Assembly (NCBI GenBank): GCA_016182495.1 | Contig: JACPGK010000002.1 | Location: 76,581-113,946 of the forward strand | Direction of reading: 5' to 3' | Origin: Candidatus Kerfeldbacteria bacterium | Lineage (GTDB): Bacteria; Patescibacteriota; Patescibacteriia; UBA9570 | Length of the DNA stretch: 37,366 nt | Part shown: positions 8,194 through 16,271 of the stretch, piece after piece | Layout of the letters: each line of letters opens with the position of its first letter | Position numbering within the stretch: position 1 is the stretch's first letter | Translations under genes and position numbers: made by a program | The notes under the pieces: model-generated | The model's input: only the letters and a program-made list of their open reading frames with translations | What the model was told of the DNA's origin: nothing | The model's database searches: none

Positions 8194-9658
8194 AGTAGGT
8201 TACAGCGTGTTTAAGCCATTGGTGCAAATGAGCTGTGGCAATAACATCATCTTCGTTGTAATTAATGATATCGTCAAGTATTTGGCGGTCACCGCTTTCT
8301 AGCCACTGTTCATACCAAAAAATGCTTTGGGCTCCACCAGCTTTTTTATGACGCCAGCGATAATTTAAAAAACGAGATTTGGCAATATCTTTAATTGAAT
8401 AAAAATATAGCGGAAAAATCACACTACGTTGTACTACTTGGGCTAAATCAATCAGCTGTTGCTGAAAGCTGGTAAAGGCAGTTGATCCTCCGTAACGATC
8501 CGCTAAACCACGAGTGCGTGATCGTTCATAATCAGCAAAATGATAAATCGTGTAGGCGGCTGGGGGCAGTAATTCTAGCCACTGCAAAAATTGTTGCCAT
8601 AATTGTTCAGTTTGATTGGGTTGCTCTGCTAAAAAATAAAGATAATAGGCTGATCGATTCGGCTGCGAACGAACCTGACCAATCTGGGCTAAGCTGCCAG
8701 TGACATCCCCTTCTATCCAAAAACCGAATAAATATTCAATCTGTAATAATGGATCACCTTCAATATCGAAATAAATTTTCAGAGGTGTTTCAGGAATGTC
8801 TGGTTGAGCTAACCAGTGCACTTGCTGATCAAGTAAGGCTTGGGCTTGTAGTTGAGCGCGCTGTAAAGTGGACTCTGATAAATATGGAATGGCCGGTACG
8901 GTAGTAAGGTCGGTCGCTGCTAGCTGATTGATCGTATTAATCTCATTACGACGTAAACCAGCAATTGATCGTTCGTTCAATTTGTAAATTAAAGCGATAT
9001 CTTTGGCTTGTTCAGCCGCCCGTACACATTCATTAAACCAGGGGCTTTGTTTACAGCGACCCACTAGTTTTAAGGGCGGTTTTTGCCCTTGCATCACCTG
9101 ACTAATTGCAGTAATCACCTGATGCAACTCTTGGCGGTGACGATTCGTCAGCTGATAATCAATGTGTTCATGATCAGCATTAATAATGGCTACCTCGCTA
9201 GGAAATAGAGCCTGGATGTGTTCCAAAATTTCTGCATACAAACACAGCTGTAACCAGTGTTCGCGCTTAATATCCTTGGCACTTTTGATATCAATTGGTC
9301 GATAGTAGTATGATCCCAAGCTGGATTGGCCAGATACTCGCTGTAGTAGATCGGGACGCCCTTGATAACAATAGTCACCAGCCCGCCAGCGAATAGCGCC
9401 TTGATAAATATACGGTACACCTTGGCGCATGAATTGTTCCGTTGTTCGGTAAGCGGCTTCACCCGAATGTACCGGTACTGTGACGATAGCTAAATCCTTA
9501 ATGTAATCTTCTTCATGCATCACGCCTTGTTCCATTAAACGACGAGCCAGTTCTGGTAACTCTCCTTTGCGGCGTTGATCACCAAAGCGGTCGTACCAAA
9601 TCCAGTGCGGACAGGTAGTGTACTCAAAAAATAATGAAGGGGTAAAGGTGATCATCAA
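8183..9658 (-). CDS. TM0106-type RecB-like nuclease with RNase H-like domain
   Basis: 491 aa. The N-terminal half looks like a RecB/Cas4-type nuclease: an early Cys in YTTCPHWIWYDRF, the block YQGRPDLL, YYRPIDIKSAKD (the catalytic D-x-K type), then LQLCLYAEIL. A helix-hairpin-helix-like middle (LNERSIAGLRRNEINTINQLA) follows. The C-terminal half has IYFDIEGDP and YNEDDVIATAHLHQWL, matching RNase_H_2 (PF13482) exonuclease-like domains. This architecture is that of TM0106 family proteins, whose cellular role is unsettled. It sits inside the surface-protein operon, 18 nt after the carboxypeptidase, overlapping the sigma-factor start. Confidence 0.82.
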   Translation of the reverse strand: MMITFTPSLFFEYTTCPHWIWYDRFGDQRRKGELPELARRLMEQGVMHEEDYIKDLAIVTVPVHSGEAAYRTTEQFMRQGVPYIYQGAIRWRAGDYCYQGRPDLLQRVSGQSSLGSYYYRPIDIKSAKDIKREHWLQLCLYAEILEHIQALFPSEVAIINADHEHIDYQLTNRHRQELHQVITAISQVMQGQKPPLKLVGRCKQSPWFNECVRAAEQAKDIALIYKLNERSIAGLRRNEINTINQLAATDLTTVPAIPYLSESTLQRAQLQAQALLDQQVHWLAQPDIPETPLKIYFDIEGDPLLQIEYLFGFWIEGDVTGSLAQIGQVRSQPNRSAYYLYFLAEQPNQTEQLWQQFLQWLELLPPAAYTIYHFADYERSRTRGLADRYGGSTAFTSFQQQLIDLAQVVQRSVIFPLYFYSIKDIAKSRFLNYRWRHKKAGGAQSIFWYEQWLESGDRQILDDIINYNEDDVIATAHLHQWLKHAVTYYGL

Positions 9659-9676
9659 ATATCGCCTTTATAGGCA

Positions 9677-10933
9677 TTACCATTGATAATTACTTAGGGC
9701 CCATTGCGTTAAACGTTCCGATTCAGCAAACCGGCTGGTTGAGGTTGGCGCACCCAGCACCACTGTAATAATTTCATGATCAGCCTGGCGGACGCGTAAG
9801 GCCAAACAATATAACGCCTCGTCGAGATAGCCAGTTTTACTGCCAGTAATGTGTAAATCACTGGTTCGTAATAACATGTTGGTGTTGACAAAATCATGAA
9901 ACACTTGGCTGTTACGGGTAGTGAAACTGTAATATGATGTGGTGGTGTATTGCAGCATGGCTGTGGTATTAATCACCTGTTGCACCAACTTAGCATAATC
10001 GGCCGCCGTGGATTGATTAGCTGGATTTAATCCAGATGGATCAGCAAAGCTAGTTTGGTTTAATCCCAGCTCGGCCGCCGCTTGATTCATCAAGCCAACA
10101 AACTCTGGAATAGTATATCCAGCTTGATCCACTAACGCATAGGCGGCGTTATTGGCTGAACCTACCGTCATAGCATACAGTAAATCACGTAGACTTACTT
10201 GTTCACCTTCAACTAACCGTAGCCGGGCCCCAATTTGATCGTACCGACTATGATACGTCACAATGCGATCAAAATCGACCGATTGTTGAACCAGTACATA
10301 GGCGGTCATTAATTTTGTCAGAGAAGCCATCGAGCGAGTGGTAGCAGCATTATGACTATACAATACCGTACCAGTTTGCTCATCAATCACAATAGCGGCG
10401 GCAGCGTTAATATCGCCAAACTCTTGAAAATTGAATCGGCGACTTGGCCCCAATAGTTGATCAGGATCTTCTAGTACCGCCACCACTGAATATGGCGCAA
10501 ACCAGGCCGCCCGCACCGTTTGGCTGACTGAATCATGCTGGCTCGGCAATGCTCGCCATTGTTGTTGGGTAGTATCGTAATAGTAAAATTGACGCAATCG
10601 CTTGGTTGTATCCGTGTAGTGGTATGATAACCACACGGGATGATCTAAAAACTGTGGTGTAGTTTGGGTAATGGTGTAACTGTATACCGCTGATACCAGT
10701 GTTAAATCAGTTGGTACGGTGGTGTAGTGTTGACGAGTTCGAATCCAGGCAACCGCTGGCTGATTCAGGCTATCAGGTTGAATGCCTAGAGCGATGGCCT
10801 CATGCTGAAGAGTATAGCCACGCTCGAGCGTAGTTTGATCAAGCACTACTCTGGTACGCTGACTAGCAGCCGCTGTGAGGCTTGGCCAACACCAGGCTGT
10901 TACAATGATAATCAACCACCAGGCTTTGATCAT
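9677..10933 (-). CDS. serine-type D-Ala-D-Ala carboxypeptidase (peptidase S11)
   Basis: 418 aa, exported (signal peptide MIKAWWLIIIVTAWCWPSLTAAAS). It trims the terminal D-Ala of peptidoglycan pentapeptides. The S11 active-site motifs are complete: SLTK at 204-207 (nucleophile Ser, general-base Lys), SAN at 259-261 and KTG at 366-368. An extra N-terminal domain of about 130 residues (31-160), rich in beta-type Tyr/Thr stretches, precedes the catalytic domain; I do not recognise it, but it may be a wall-binding module. The start overlaps the stop of the TSP3-repeat gene as ATGA. Confidence 0.93.
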   Translation of the reverse strand: MIKAWWLIIIVTAWCWPSLTAAASQRTRVVLDQTTLERGYTLQHEAIALGIQPDSLNQPAVAWIRTRQHYTTVPTDLTLVSAVYSYTITQTTPQFLDHPVWLSYHYTDTTKRLRQFYYYDTTQQQWRALPSQHDSVSQTVRAAWFAPYSVVAVLEDPDQLLGPSRRFNFQEFGDINAAAAIVIDEQTGTVLYSHNAATTRSMASLTKLMTAYVLVQQSVDFDRIVTYHSRYDQIGARLRLVEGEQVSLRDLLYAMTVGSANNAAYALVDQAGYTIPEFVGLMNQAAAELGLNQTSFADPSGLNPANQSTAADYAKLVQQVINTTAMLQYTTTSYYSFTTRNSQVFHDFVNTNMLLRTSDLHITGSKTGYLDEALYCLALRVRQADHEIITVVLGAPTSTSRFAESERLTQWALSNYQW

Positions 10934-11529
10934 TCGTTTAAACGTCCAGGACCAATTGGATCGTAACCATGCTCCACTTCATTACCATCGGTGTAACTAT
11001 CACCATCAGTGTCGGTTTTGAAAGGATCCGATCGATACACAGTTACTTCTTGTTGATCATTAAGCGCGTCGCCATCGGTGTCGGCTAAGGTTGGATCGGT
11101 ATGGTGGGTTTTTACCTCGGCGCCATCGCTTAAACCATCGCCATCGGTGTCAGGTTTTGTGCTATCTGTACCATGATTCTGTTCTTCGCTATCACGCAAA
11201 CCATCTTGATCGGTATCTTTAGCTAGCTGATCTAATGAAGTAGCTTGATTGGTTGTATTCGTAATACTGCCAATACTACCGCCGCGTTGCGTTGTAACAT
11301 ATAACCAAATGCCTCCGGCACTTAAGGCACCTAACACTATACCCACACCAACAATTAAAATAATTTTTTGAGTCCACGATAACGCTTCGCGTTTAAATAA
11401 TTCGGTAGCTTCGTGATCGATAATGGCTTGCTGTGCCACAAAATCCGTAGCTGGCGGTGGGGTTATCGTTGGAGCGTGAGTTGTGGACGATGGTGTGATT
11501 GGCGGAGGTACGGGTGCATGCTCAAACAT
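10930..11529 (-). CDS. membrane protein with thrombospondin type 3 calcium-binding repeats
   Basis: 199 aa. A Pro/Thr-rich cytoplasmic N terminus is followed by one transmembrane helix at about 55-78 (KIILIVGVGIVLGALSAGGIWLYV). Outside it are four tandem Asp-rich repeats of the TSP3 kind: DTDQDGLRDSEE, DTDGDGLSDGAEV, DTDGDALNDQQEV, DTDGDSYTDGNEV. Such repeats bind Ca2+ and stiffen surface proteins. It is the first gene of the seven-gene operon that runs to the terminator near 5300. The ATG lies only 6 nt from a TATACT box, suggesting a leaderless mRNA. Confidence 0.85.
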   Translation of the reverse strand: MFEHAPVPPPITPSSTTHAPTITPPPATDFVAQQAIIDHEATELFKREALSWTQKIILIVGVGIVLGALSAGGIWLYVTTQRGGSIGSITNTTNQATSLDQLAKDTDQDGLRDSEEQNHGTDSTKPDTDGDGLSDGAEVKTHHTDPTLADTDGDALNDQQEVTVYRSDPFKTDTDGDSYTDGNEVEHGYDPIGPGRLNE

Positions 11530-11535
11530 ATCAGC

Positions 11536-11541
11536 AGTATA
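11536..11541 (-). promoter_or_regulatory. -10 box of the surface/sigma operon
   Basis: TATACT on the minus strand, with only 6 nt before the ATG at 11529. Transcription would begin at or beside the start codon. No convincing -35 is seen. The whole divergent region between the two starts is 47 nt and also holds the histidine kinase -10 box. Confidence 0.55.
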
Positions 11542-11562
11542 GCATCAAATAAAACTTTAGTA

Positions 11563-11568
11563 TATACT
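11563..11568 (+). promoter_or_regulatory. -10 box of the histidine kinase gene
   Basis: TATACT on the plus strand, 8 nt before the ATG at 11577, again predicting a leaderless or nearly leaderless mRNA. No good -35 is recognisable at 17 nt. Confidence 0.5.
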
Positions 11569-11576
11569 ATCAACGC

Positions 11577-13091
11577 ATGAAAAATCTCAAATTGACGCAA
11601 AAAATCTTTTTTATTTTTGTGTTATTACTGTTTTTGGTAGTAAATTCTTGGGCCTTCACTTTTACTACCATTCTCGATTTGCAAGACAGTTTTTCAGAAG
11701 TTGAAGAGTATGCTTTTCCAAGTGTTATTACCACTGCTAAATTAAAAGATAAAGTACACATTGCTTTATTATCGGTCTATAACTACTTATCTACCGGGAA
11801 CGCAGCCAATAAAACTAAATACCAAGAAGAATTTTCAGCAGCCATTCAGCTTGAATATGACTTATTTGGCTTATCGCAAACGTCGACTGATTTTGAATTC
11901 ACTCAACAGTTCAATAATAAATTAACTGCCATTTATAAGGCAGCTGATAATTTAATAAAATTATACGAGGCTAGCCCAACCGACGCGGCATTATCGGATC
12001 AGTTGAATCAACTGAATAGTTTGCGTGATGACTTCAATACCTTTTTAGAAACGCAAGTCACTGATCAAATTTCAACACAAATTGAGACTGTCAGCAGTGG
12101 TATTCGGGATACCGCTCGAACTATTTTAATCTATGTCGTTGGCGTAGCTGCTATTATTGTGTTAGTAGTGATTTGGCTGATTGTATTTATTTCAAATAAC
12201 ATTACTAAACCAGTAGTACAGCTAACTAAAGCGGCGCAAGCCTTTGGTCAAGGTCATTTTGAACGAGTTGATTTACAACGAAATGATGAGTTGGGATTGT
12301 TTGCGAAAACATTTAATGTGATGGCAGAAAATATTCAAGCCAGTCAACGAGCTTTGCAGGCTGAATTAGAAAAAACTAAAGAATTGGATCGTCAAAAATC
12401 GGATTTTTTATCAATCGCAGCCCATCAATTGCGTACTCCAATGTCTGGCATCCGTTGGGCTACCACCATGTTGTACGATGGTGATATGGGGGTGATGTCG
12501 GATGAACAAAAACACCATTTAGGTAACACTATTGAAAATATTAATCGGATGATTCGATTAATCAATGACTTATTAGATGTGACAAAAATTGAAGAACAAA
12601 AATTTAAATACAAATTTGTTGAACAAGATATTTTGCCAATTTTTAACGAGACGATTAAACGGCACGAACAAACAGCCAAGGCTAAGCCAGTCAATATTAT
12701 GTTTCGTAGTAAACCGGCCACTGGTCCATTGTTAGTATCGTGCGATAAAGAAAAAATTGAACTGATGCTCAATAATTTACTTGATAATGCTATCAAATAT
12801 TCTAAACCAAATGACACTATTACAATCGAAGTCAACGAAGTAACTGATGGAGTGAATGGTTTTGTTCACGATACTGGCTTAGGTATTCCTAAAAAATCTC
12901 ACCATGAAGTATTCAGTAAATTTTTTCGTGGTCCTAATATTTTAAAAGTAGTAACCGAGGGCAGCGGTTTAGGTTTGTTTATAGTAAAAGATATCGTTGA
13001 AAAGCACGAAGGCAAAATTTGGTTTGAATCTGAAGAAAATGTTGGTACAACATTTTACTTTCACTTGCCAAAACATCAAGTAAAACGCTGA
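11577..13091 (+). CDS. membrane sensor histidine kinase (HAMP-HisKA-HATPase)
   Basis: 504 aa. A transmembrane helix at about 8-30 is followed by a helical external sensor region (about 35-180, like a four-helix bundle) and a second helix at about 182-205 (ILIYVVGVAAIIVLVVIWLIVFI). A HAMP linker comes next (NNITKPVVQLTKAAQAFGQGHFERV...DELGLFAKTFNVMAENI). The HisKA phospho-acceptor is His283 in AAHQLRTPMSGIRW. The ATPase domain has the N box (LLDNAIKYSKP), G1 (DTGLGIP), F (FSKFFRG) and G2 (GSGLGLFIVKDIV). No response regulator is adjacent, so it is an orphan kinase here. Its 3' end overlaps the convergent riboflavin synthase gene by 16 nt. Confidence 0.93.
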   Translation: MKNLKLTQKIFFIFVLLLFLVVNSWAFTFTTILDLQDSFSEVEEYAFPSVITTAKLKDKVHIALLSVYNYLSTGNAANKTKYQEEFSAAIQLEYDLFGLSQTSTDFEFTQQFNNKLTAIYKAADNLIKLYEASPTDAALSDQLNQLNSLRDDFNTFLETQVTDQISTQIETVSSGIRDTARTILIYVVGVAAIIVLVVIWLIVFISNNITKPVVQLTKAAQAFGQGHFERVDLQRNDELGLFAKTFNVMAENIQASQRALQAELEKTKELDRQKSDFLSIAAHQLRTPMSGIRWATTMLYDGDMGVMSDEQKHHLGNTIENINRMIRLINDLLDVTKIEEQKFKYKFVEQDILPIFNETIKRHEQTAKAKPVNIMFRSKPATGPLLVSCDKEKIELMLNNLLDNAIKYSKPNDTITIEVNEVTDGVNGFVHDTGLGIPKKSHHEVFSKFFRGPNILKVVTEGSGLGLFIVKDIVEKHEGKIWFESEENVGTTFYFHLPKHQVKR

Positions 13092-13648
13092 ACGATTTTA
13101 GCAATATAATCAAATTCTATATTCACTTGGTTGCCCACTGACTGATGACCTAAGGTAGTGTGTTGTAGAGTATATGGTATTAATTTCACTGTGCAGTGAT
13201 TAGATTGTATAGCAGCGACGGTAAGATTAACACCATCAATTGTGATACAACCTTTAGCCATGACCAGTGACTGATATGCTGGTGGAATGGCCAGTGTGAT
13301 ACTAGCATCTGGTAAGGCTGATAGCGCCGTAATAGTAGTGGCGCTATCGATGTGGCCAGTTACTATCCAACCAGATAATACAGTGGTGGGAGTAACCGGT
13401 GTTTCCATGTTACACTGTTGTCCTACGTGCCACTGTCCGACCGTGCTACAACGAATGGTTTCAGGCATATACTCTACCGTAATAGTAGCAGCATCAACCC
13501 GTGTAATGGTTGAACAAATCCCTTGAATTAAAATACTATCACCACTGTCCAGCGCTGGCTGGGGCGCTGTGAATGTAACACTCTGACCAGTGGCTAGTGG
13601 TTGAATGTGTTGAATAGTCAAGCGCTGTTGCACTATACCTGTAAACAT
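13076..13648 (-). CDS. ribE: riboflavin synthase (alpha subunit type)
   Basis: 190 aa. It dismutates two 6,7-dimethyl-8-ribityllumazine molecules to riboflavin. The diagnostic start MFTGIVQ is present, and two lumazine-binding repeats are seen: the first with the divergent ICSTITRVDAATITVEYMPET, the second with KGCITIDGVNLTVAAI. Between them lies GWIVTGHIDSATTI, the usual GH(V/I)D block. The start overlaps the flavokinase stop by 16 nt. The early lumazine pathway enzymes (ribA, ribB, ribD, ribH) are not in this window. The gene is also commonly labelled ribC in some species. Confidence 0.92.
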   Translation of the reverse strand: MFTGIVQQRLTIQHIQPLATGQSVTFTAPQPALDSGDSILIQGICSTITRVDAATITVEYMPETIRCSTVGQWHVGQQCNMETPVTPTTVLSGWIVTGHIDSATTITALSALPDASITLAIPPAYQSLVMAKGCITIDGVNLTVAAIQSNHCTVKLIPYTLQHTTLGHQSVGNQVNIEFDYIAKIVQRFT

Positions 13649-13956
13649 TGTTGAACTTGAGCGATATCTTGATAAATTTGTGCGATTAAAGCTTGCGCTG
13701 ACAAAAATTCACGGTGAGCCCGTAGCCAATAACGCAACTCAACGGTAATAGTGACGTCATACAAATTTTCATGCCAATTTAATAAATGCACTTCCAGTAT
13801 AGTTGGCTCTGCCGGGTGAATATATCCAGCTGCTGGGACTGTTTGATTTCCTACCACTACGGTGGCGGCATAAATACCAGCCGGTAAAGGTGCTACTATG
13901 GCCAAATTAGCTGTTGGAAAACCTAACCGTGTGCCGCGTCCCCGGCCATGCTTCAC
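13633..13956 (-). CDS. ribF: stand-alone riboflavin kinase (flavokinase domain only)
   Basis: 107 aa from the GTG at 13956. It phosphorylates riboflavin to FMN. The motif HGRGRGTRLGFPTANL is the conserved flavokinase ATP/flavin block; GIYAATVVV and the later EVHLLNWHENLYDVTITVEL match the rest of the domain. The FAD-synthetase half of bifunctional RibF is absent. Conserved family residues continue upstream of the GTG in the same frame (TYSLITGVV, to about 13980), yet no ATG, GTG or TTG exists between 13956 and the upstream in-frame stop at about 14123. Either a rare start (an ATT at 13995 is one option) is used or the protein is slightly shortened. It overlaps ribE, so FMN synthesis is coupled. 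Confidence 0.85.
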   Translation of the reverse strand: MKHGRGRGTRLGFPTANLAIVAPLPAGIYAATVVVGNQTVPAAGYIHPAEPTILEVHLLNWHENLYDVTITVELRYWLRAHREFLSAQALIAQIYQDIAQVQQCLQV

Positions 13957-13979
13957 TACGCCGGTTATTAGTGAGTAGG

Positions 13980-14312
13980 TTACTTTTTGCGTAATTCTTT
14001 TTTCACTTCTCGCCAGTGCGATTTAAGATCGCGCTTTAAATCAGTTACGGTAGTTTTGCCAACTTTTTTTTGAACAGCATATTGATCCACCACTTCATCC
14101 ACTAACTCATTATACTTAGCTTGGCTCACTTTTTTCATTTGACTCAAGCGATGGGATAATTCTTTAGAAAGTTCAGTTACTAAGGCTCGTACTTTTTTAA
14201 CAGCGGCTTTGCCTGGTTTGGTTTTGGTAAAAAAGAAAGCGGCCGCGCCAGCTGCCAGCATGGCTCCTAAGGTGGTGCCAACGGCAATTTTGCTTAAAAA
14301 ATGTTTCGCCAT
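13980..14312 (-). CDS. small YtxH-like membrane-anchored protein
   Basis: 110 aa from the ATG at 14312 (MAKHFLSKIAVG); a longer frame up to 14465 lies inside the upstream nuclease gene and is less likely. A hydrophobic, Ala/Gly-rich segment (IAVGTTLGAMLAAGAAAFFF, about residues 9-28) is followed by a Lys/Glu-rich helical tail (KAAVKKVRALVTELSKELSHRL, DLKRDLKSHWREVKKELRKK). This layout matches YtxH/gas-vesicle-like proteins of unknown role. It sits between the beta-CASP nuclease and flavokinase genes. Confidence 0.65.
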   Translation of the reverse strand: MAKHFLSKIAVGTTLGAMLAAGAAAFFFTKTKPGKAAVKKVRALVTELSKELSHRLSQMKKVSQAKYNELVDEVVDQYAVQKKVGKTTVTDLKRDLKSHWREVKKELRKK

Positions 14313-14344
14313 AAAAATGCAAAATTTAAAATATAAGGTAGCTC

Positions 14345-15700
14345 TTATGATAACGAAAGTGTGACAACCTGTCCATAGTGCGGAATAGTGGCAGCAACGG
14401 AACAACGTTGTTGGATAACTGTTTGTAACGCGGTGGCTTGTGCCACTTCGCCGTGAGTTAACCAAATATGTCGTCGCGGTGGTTGATTGGCTGTTAACCA
14501 GTGTAATAATTTCGGCTGATCAGCATGAGCTGAATATCCGCCAATTGCTCGAATTTTAGCTTTCACTACAACATCTTCTCCATCAATAGTAACCCGCTTA
14601 ACTTGCTGTAATAATTGTCGGCCTAATGATCCAGCCACTTGATACCCAACAATTAATACTTGATTACGAAAATCGCTTAAATAGCGTTTGAGATGAAACC
14701 GAATGCGACCACCTTGCATCATCCCTGAACCAGCGATAATAATTTTTGGAGCTGGTACGTGATTGATCTGTTTAGAACTATCACGTGTTTCACTTAATTG
14801 CAGGCCGGGAAAACGAAACACATCATCACCTGAAGCGATGATATATTTAGTTTCATTATTAAACAAGTGCTGGTGCTGACGATATAACTGGGTAGCATGA
14901 ATAGCTAATGGGCTATCAATAAAAATTGGCAGTTTGGGAATATCATTATGCTCCACCAGACTGTTCAACTCATATAATATTTCTTGAGTCCGTTCTAAAG
15001 CAAACGCTGGTATTAATAACACTCCGCCCAAGGTAACCGTTTCATAAATAGCTGAAGCGAGCAATAATTTTCGTTCACGGGTATCCTCGTGCGTTTGATT
15101 ACCATAGGTTGATTCCATCACTAGGTAGTCGGTGGGTGGCAATGCTTCAGTGACAGGCAGCAATGGCACTGGCGGGTTCCCCAGGTCGCCAGAAAAAACA
15201 ATGCTGGTATCCTTACTGGCCAGCTGAATAAAGGCTGATCCTAAAATATGACCAGCATCATAGAAGGTAGCAACCAAATCGCCTACTGGTTTAACCTGAT
15301 GATAAGATACTGCTTGAAAGTGTTGAGTTAACTGTTCCACTTCGGCTTCGGTATACAATGGAGCTTTATGAAAACGGTCGGCATCTTGAGCAATAATATG
15401 GGCACTATCCCGCAATAATAACTCGGCAAAATCAAGAGTGGCGGCAGTGGCTATCACCTGACCGCGAAAACCGTAGCGCATCAATTGCGGCAATCGACCA
15501 GAATGATCAATATGGGCATGAGTCACCAAGACGTAATCAATGGTACTAACATCAAATGGGAATAATTCAAAATTAGCTGGATCGGTAAAATGTGATCCTT
15601 GAATCATGCCGCAATCAACCAATACTTTGGTAGCGCCATGCTCGACTAAATAACACGATCCGGTCACTTGTTGGCAGGCCCCGTAAAAAGTAACCTTCAT
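14345..15700 (-). CDS. metallo-beta-lactamase / beta-CASP RNA nuclease
   Basis: 451 aa. The MBL zinc motif HAHIDHSG is at 61-68, with GDLGNPP (metal-binding Asp), DAGHILGSA and the C-terminal GGYSAHADQ and LTHGE. The beta-CASP part has MESTYGNQTHED, FALERTQEILYEL, FIDSPLA and SGSGMMQGGRIRFHLKRYL. These are features of bacterial/archaeal YSH1- or CPSF-like RNA nucleases, which mature or degrade RNA; RNase J itself is longer and differs in its N terminus. The start overlaps the HAM1 gene stop by 4 nt (ATGA). Confidence 0.9.
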   Translation of the reverse strand: MKVTFYGACQQVTGSCYLVEHGATKVLVDCGMIQGSHFTDPANFELFPFDVSTIDYVLVTHAHIDHSGRLPQLMRYGFRGQVIATAATLDFAELLLRDSAHIIAQDADRFHKAPLYTEAEVEQLTQHFQAVSYHQVKPVGDLVATFYDAGHILGSAFIQLASKDTSIVFSGDLGNPPVPLLPVTEALPPTDYLVMESTYGNQTHEDTRERKLLLASAIYETVTLGGVLLIPAFALERTQEILYELNSLVEHNDIPKLPIFIDSPLAIHATQLYRQHQHLFNNETKYIIASGDDVFRFPGLQLSETRDSSKQINHVPAPKIIIAGSGMMQGGRIRFHLKRYLSDFRNQVLIVGYQVAGSLGRQLLQQVKRVTIDGEDVVVKAKIRAIGGYSAHADQPKLLHWLTANQPPRRHIWLTHGEVAQATALQTVIQQRCSVAATIPHYGQVVTLSLS

Positions 15701-16266
15701 GCCAGTTGCCGTAAATAATAGTGAGCAAATTTACGGACAGCTTTAGAGCGATGGTCGTAGCGTTGTTTACCAGCGATGCCCAGTTCGGCAAAAGTTAAGT
15801 GGTCGCCATGCGGAATAAAAATAGTATCGTATGGCATTTTGGGTTTGCGCTGGCCACGTAACTGCCGAATTAATTTTCCACGACACTGCCCTTGAAATAG
15901 TATTGGATCAACTTTAGCAGTTGGTTTATAGGCCAAATAACTACAAAAATAAGCGGGCTGATGCTGGCTAATAAGTTTAAATAACCCCTTAAAACCAAGG
16001 GCAACAAATAACAAACGTGAGTAGGCTCCGGGAAATTGCTTATACCCACTAAAAAATATACCGGTATCATCCACCAGCACCGGCCCTTTACTACGAGCAT
16101 AGGCTTGGTTAGCTTTATCGCGAACAATATCAGGGATATGAAGAGATTTTATTTCGGGCAAATCAAGTTTGTGCCAACGCACGGTAATGCCGTATGGCTG
16201 CAAGGCCCGCTGAATTTCACGAGCTTTTTGTGAATTACTGGTCACCAGTGTTAACGGTCGCGGCAT
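15697..16266 (-). CDS. HAM1/RdgB-family non-canonical purine NTP pyrophosphatase
   Basis: 189 aa. The family hydrolyses ITP, dITP and XTP to monophosphates to keep deaminated purines out of nucleic acids. Seen: LTLVTSNSQKAREIQRAL (the usual T-x-N-x-x-K start), DIVRDKANQAY, VLVDDTGIFF (metal-binding Asp pair), FPGAYSRLL, and the C-terminal FAELGIAGKQRYDHRSKAVRKF (the S-H-R motif, here DHRSKA). It lies between NAD kinase (5 nt gap) and the beta-CASP nuclease (4-nt overlap). Confidence 0.9.
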   Translation of the reverse strand: MPRPLTLVTSNSQKAREIQRALQPYGITVRWHKLDLPEIKSLHIPDIVRDKANQAYARSKGPVLVDDTGIFFSGYKQFPGAYSRLLFVALGFKGLFKLISQHQPAYFCSYLAYKPTAKVDPILFQGQCRGKLIRQLRGQRKPKMPYDTIFIPHGDHLTFAELGIAGKQRYDHRSKAVRKFAHYYLRQLA

Positions 16267-16271
16267 TAAGG

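Noticed and set aside
9664..9675. Short palindrome GCCTTTATAGGC between the carboxypeptidase and nuclease genes
   Set aside because: Only a 4-bp stem inside an operon; no sign of function.
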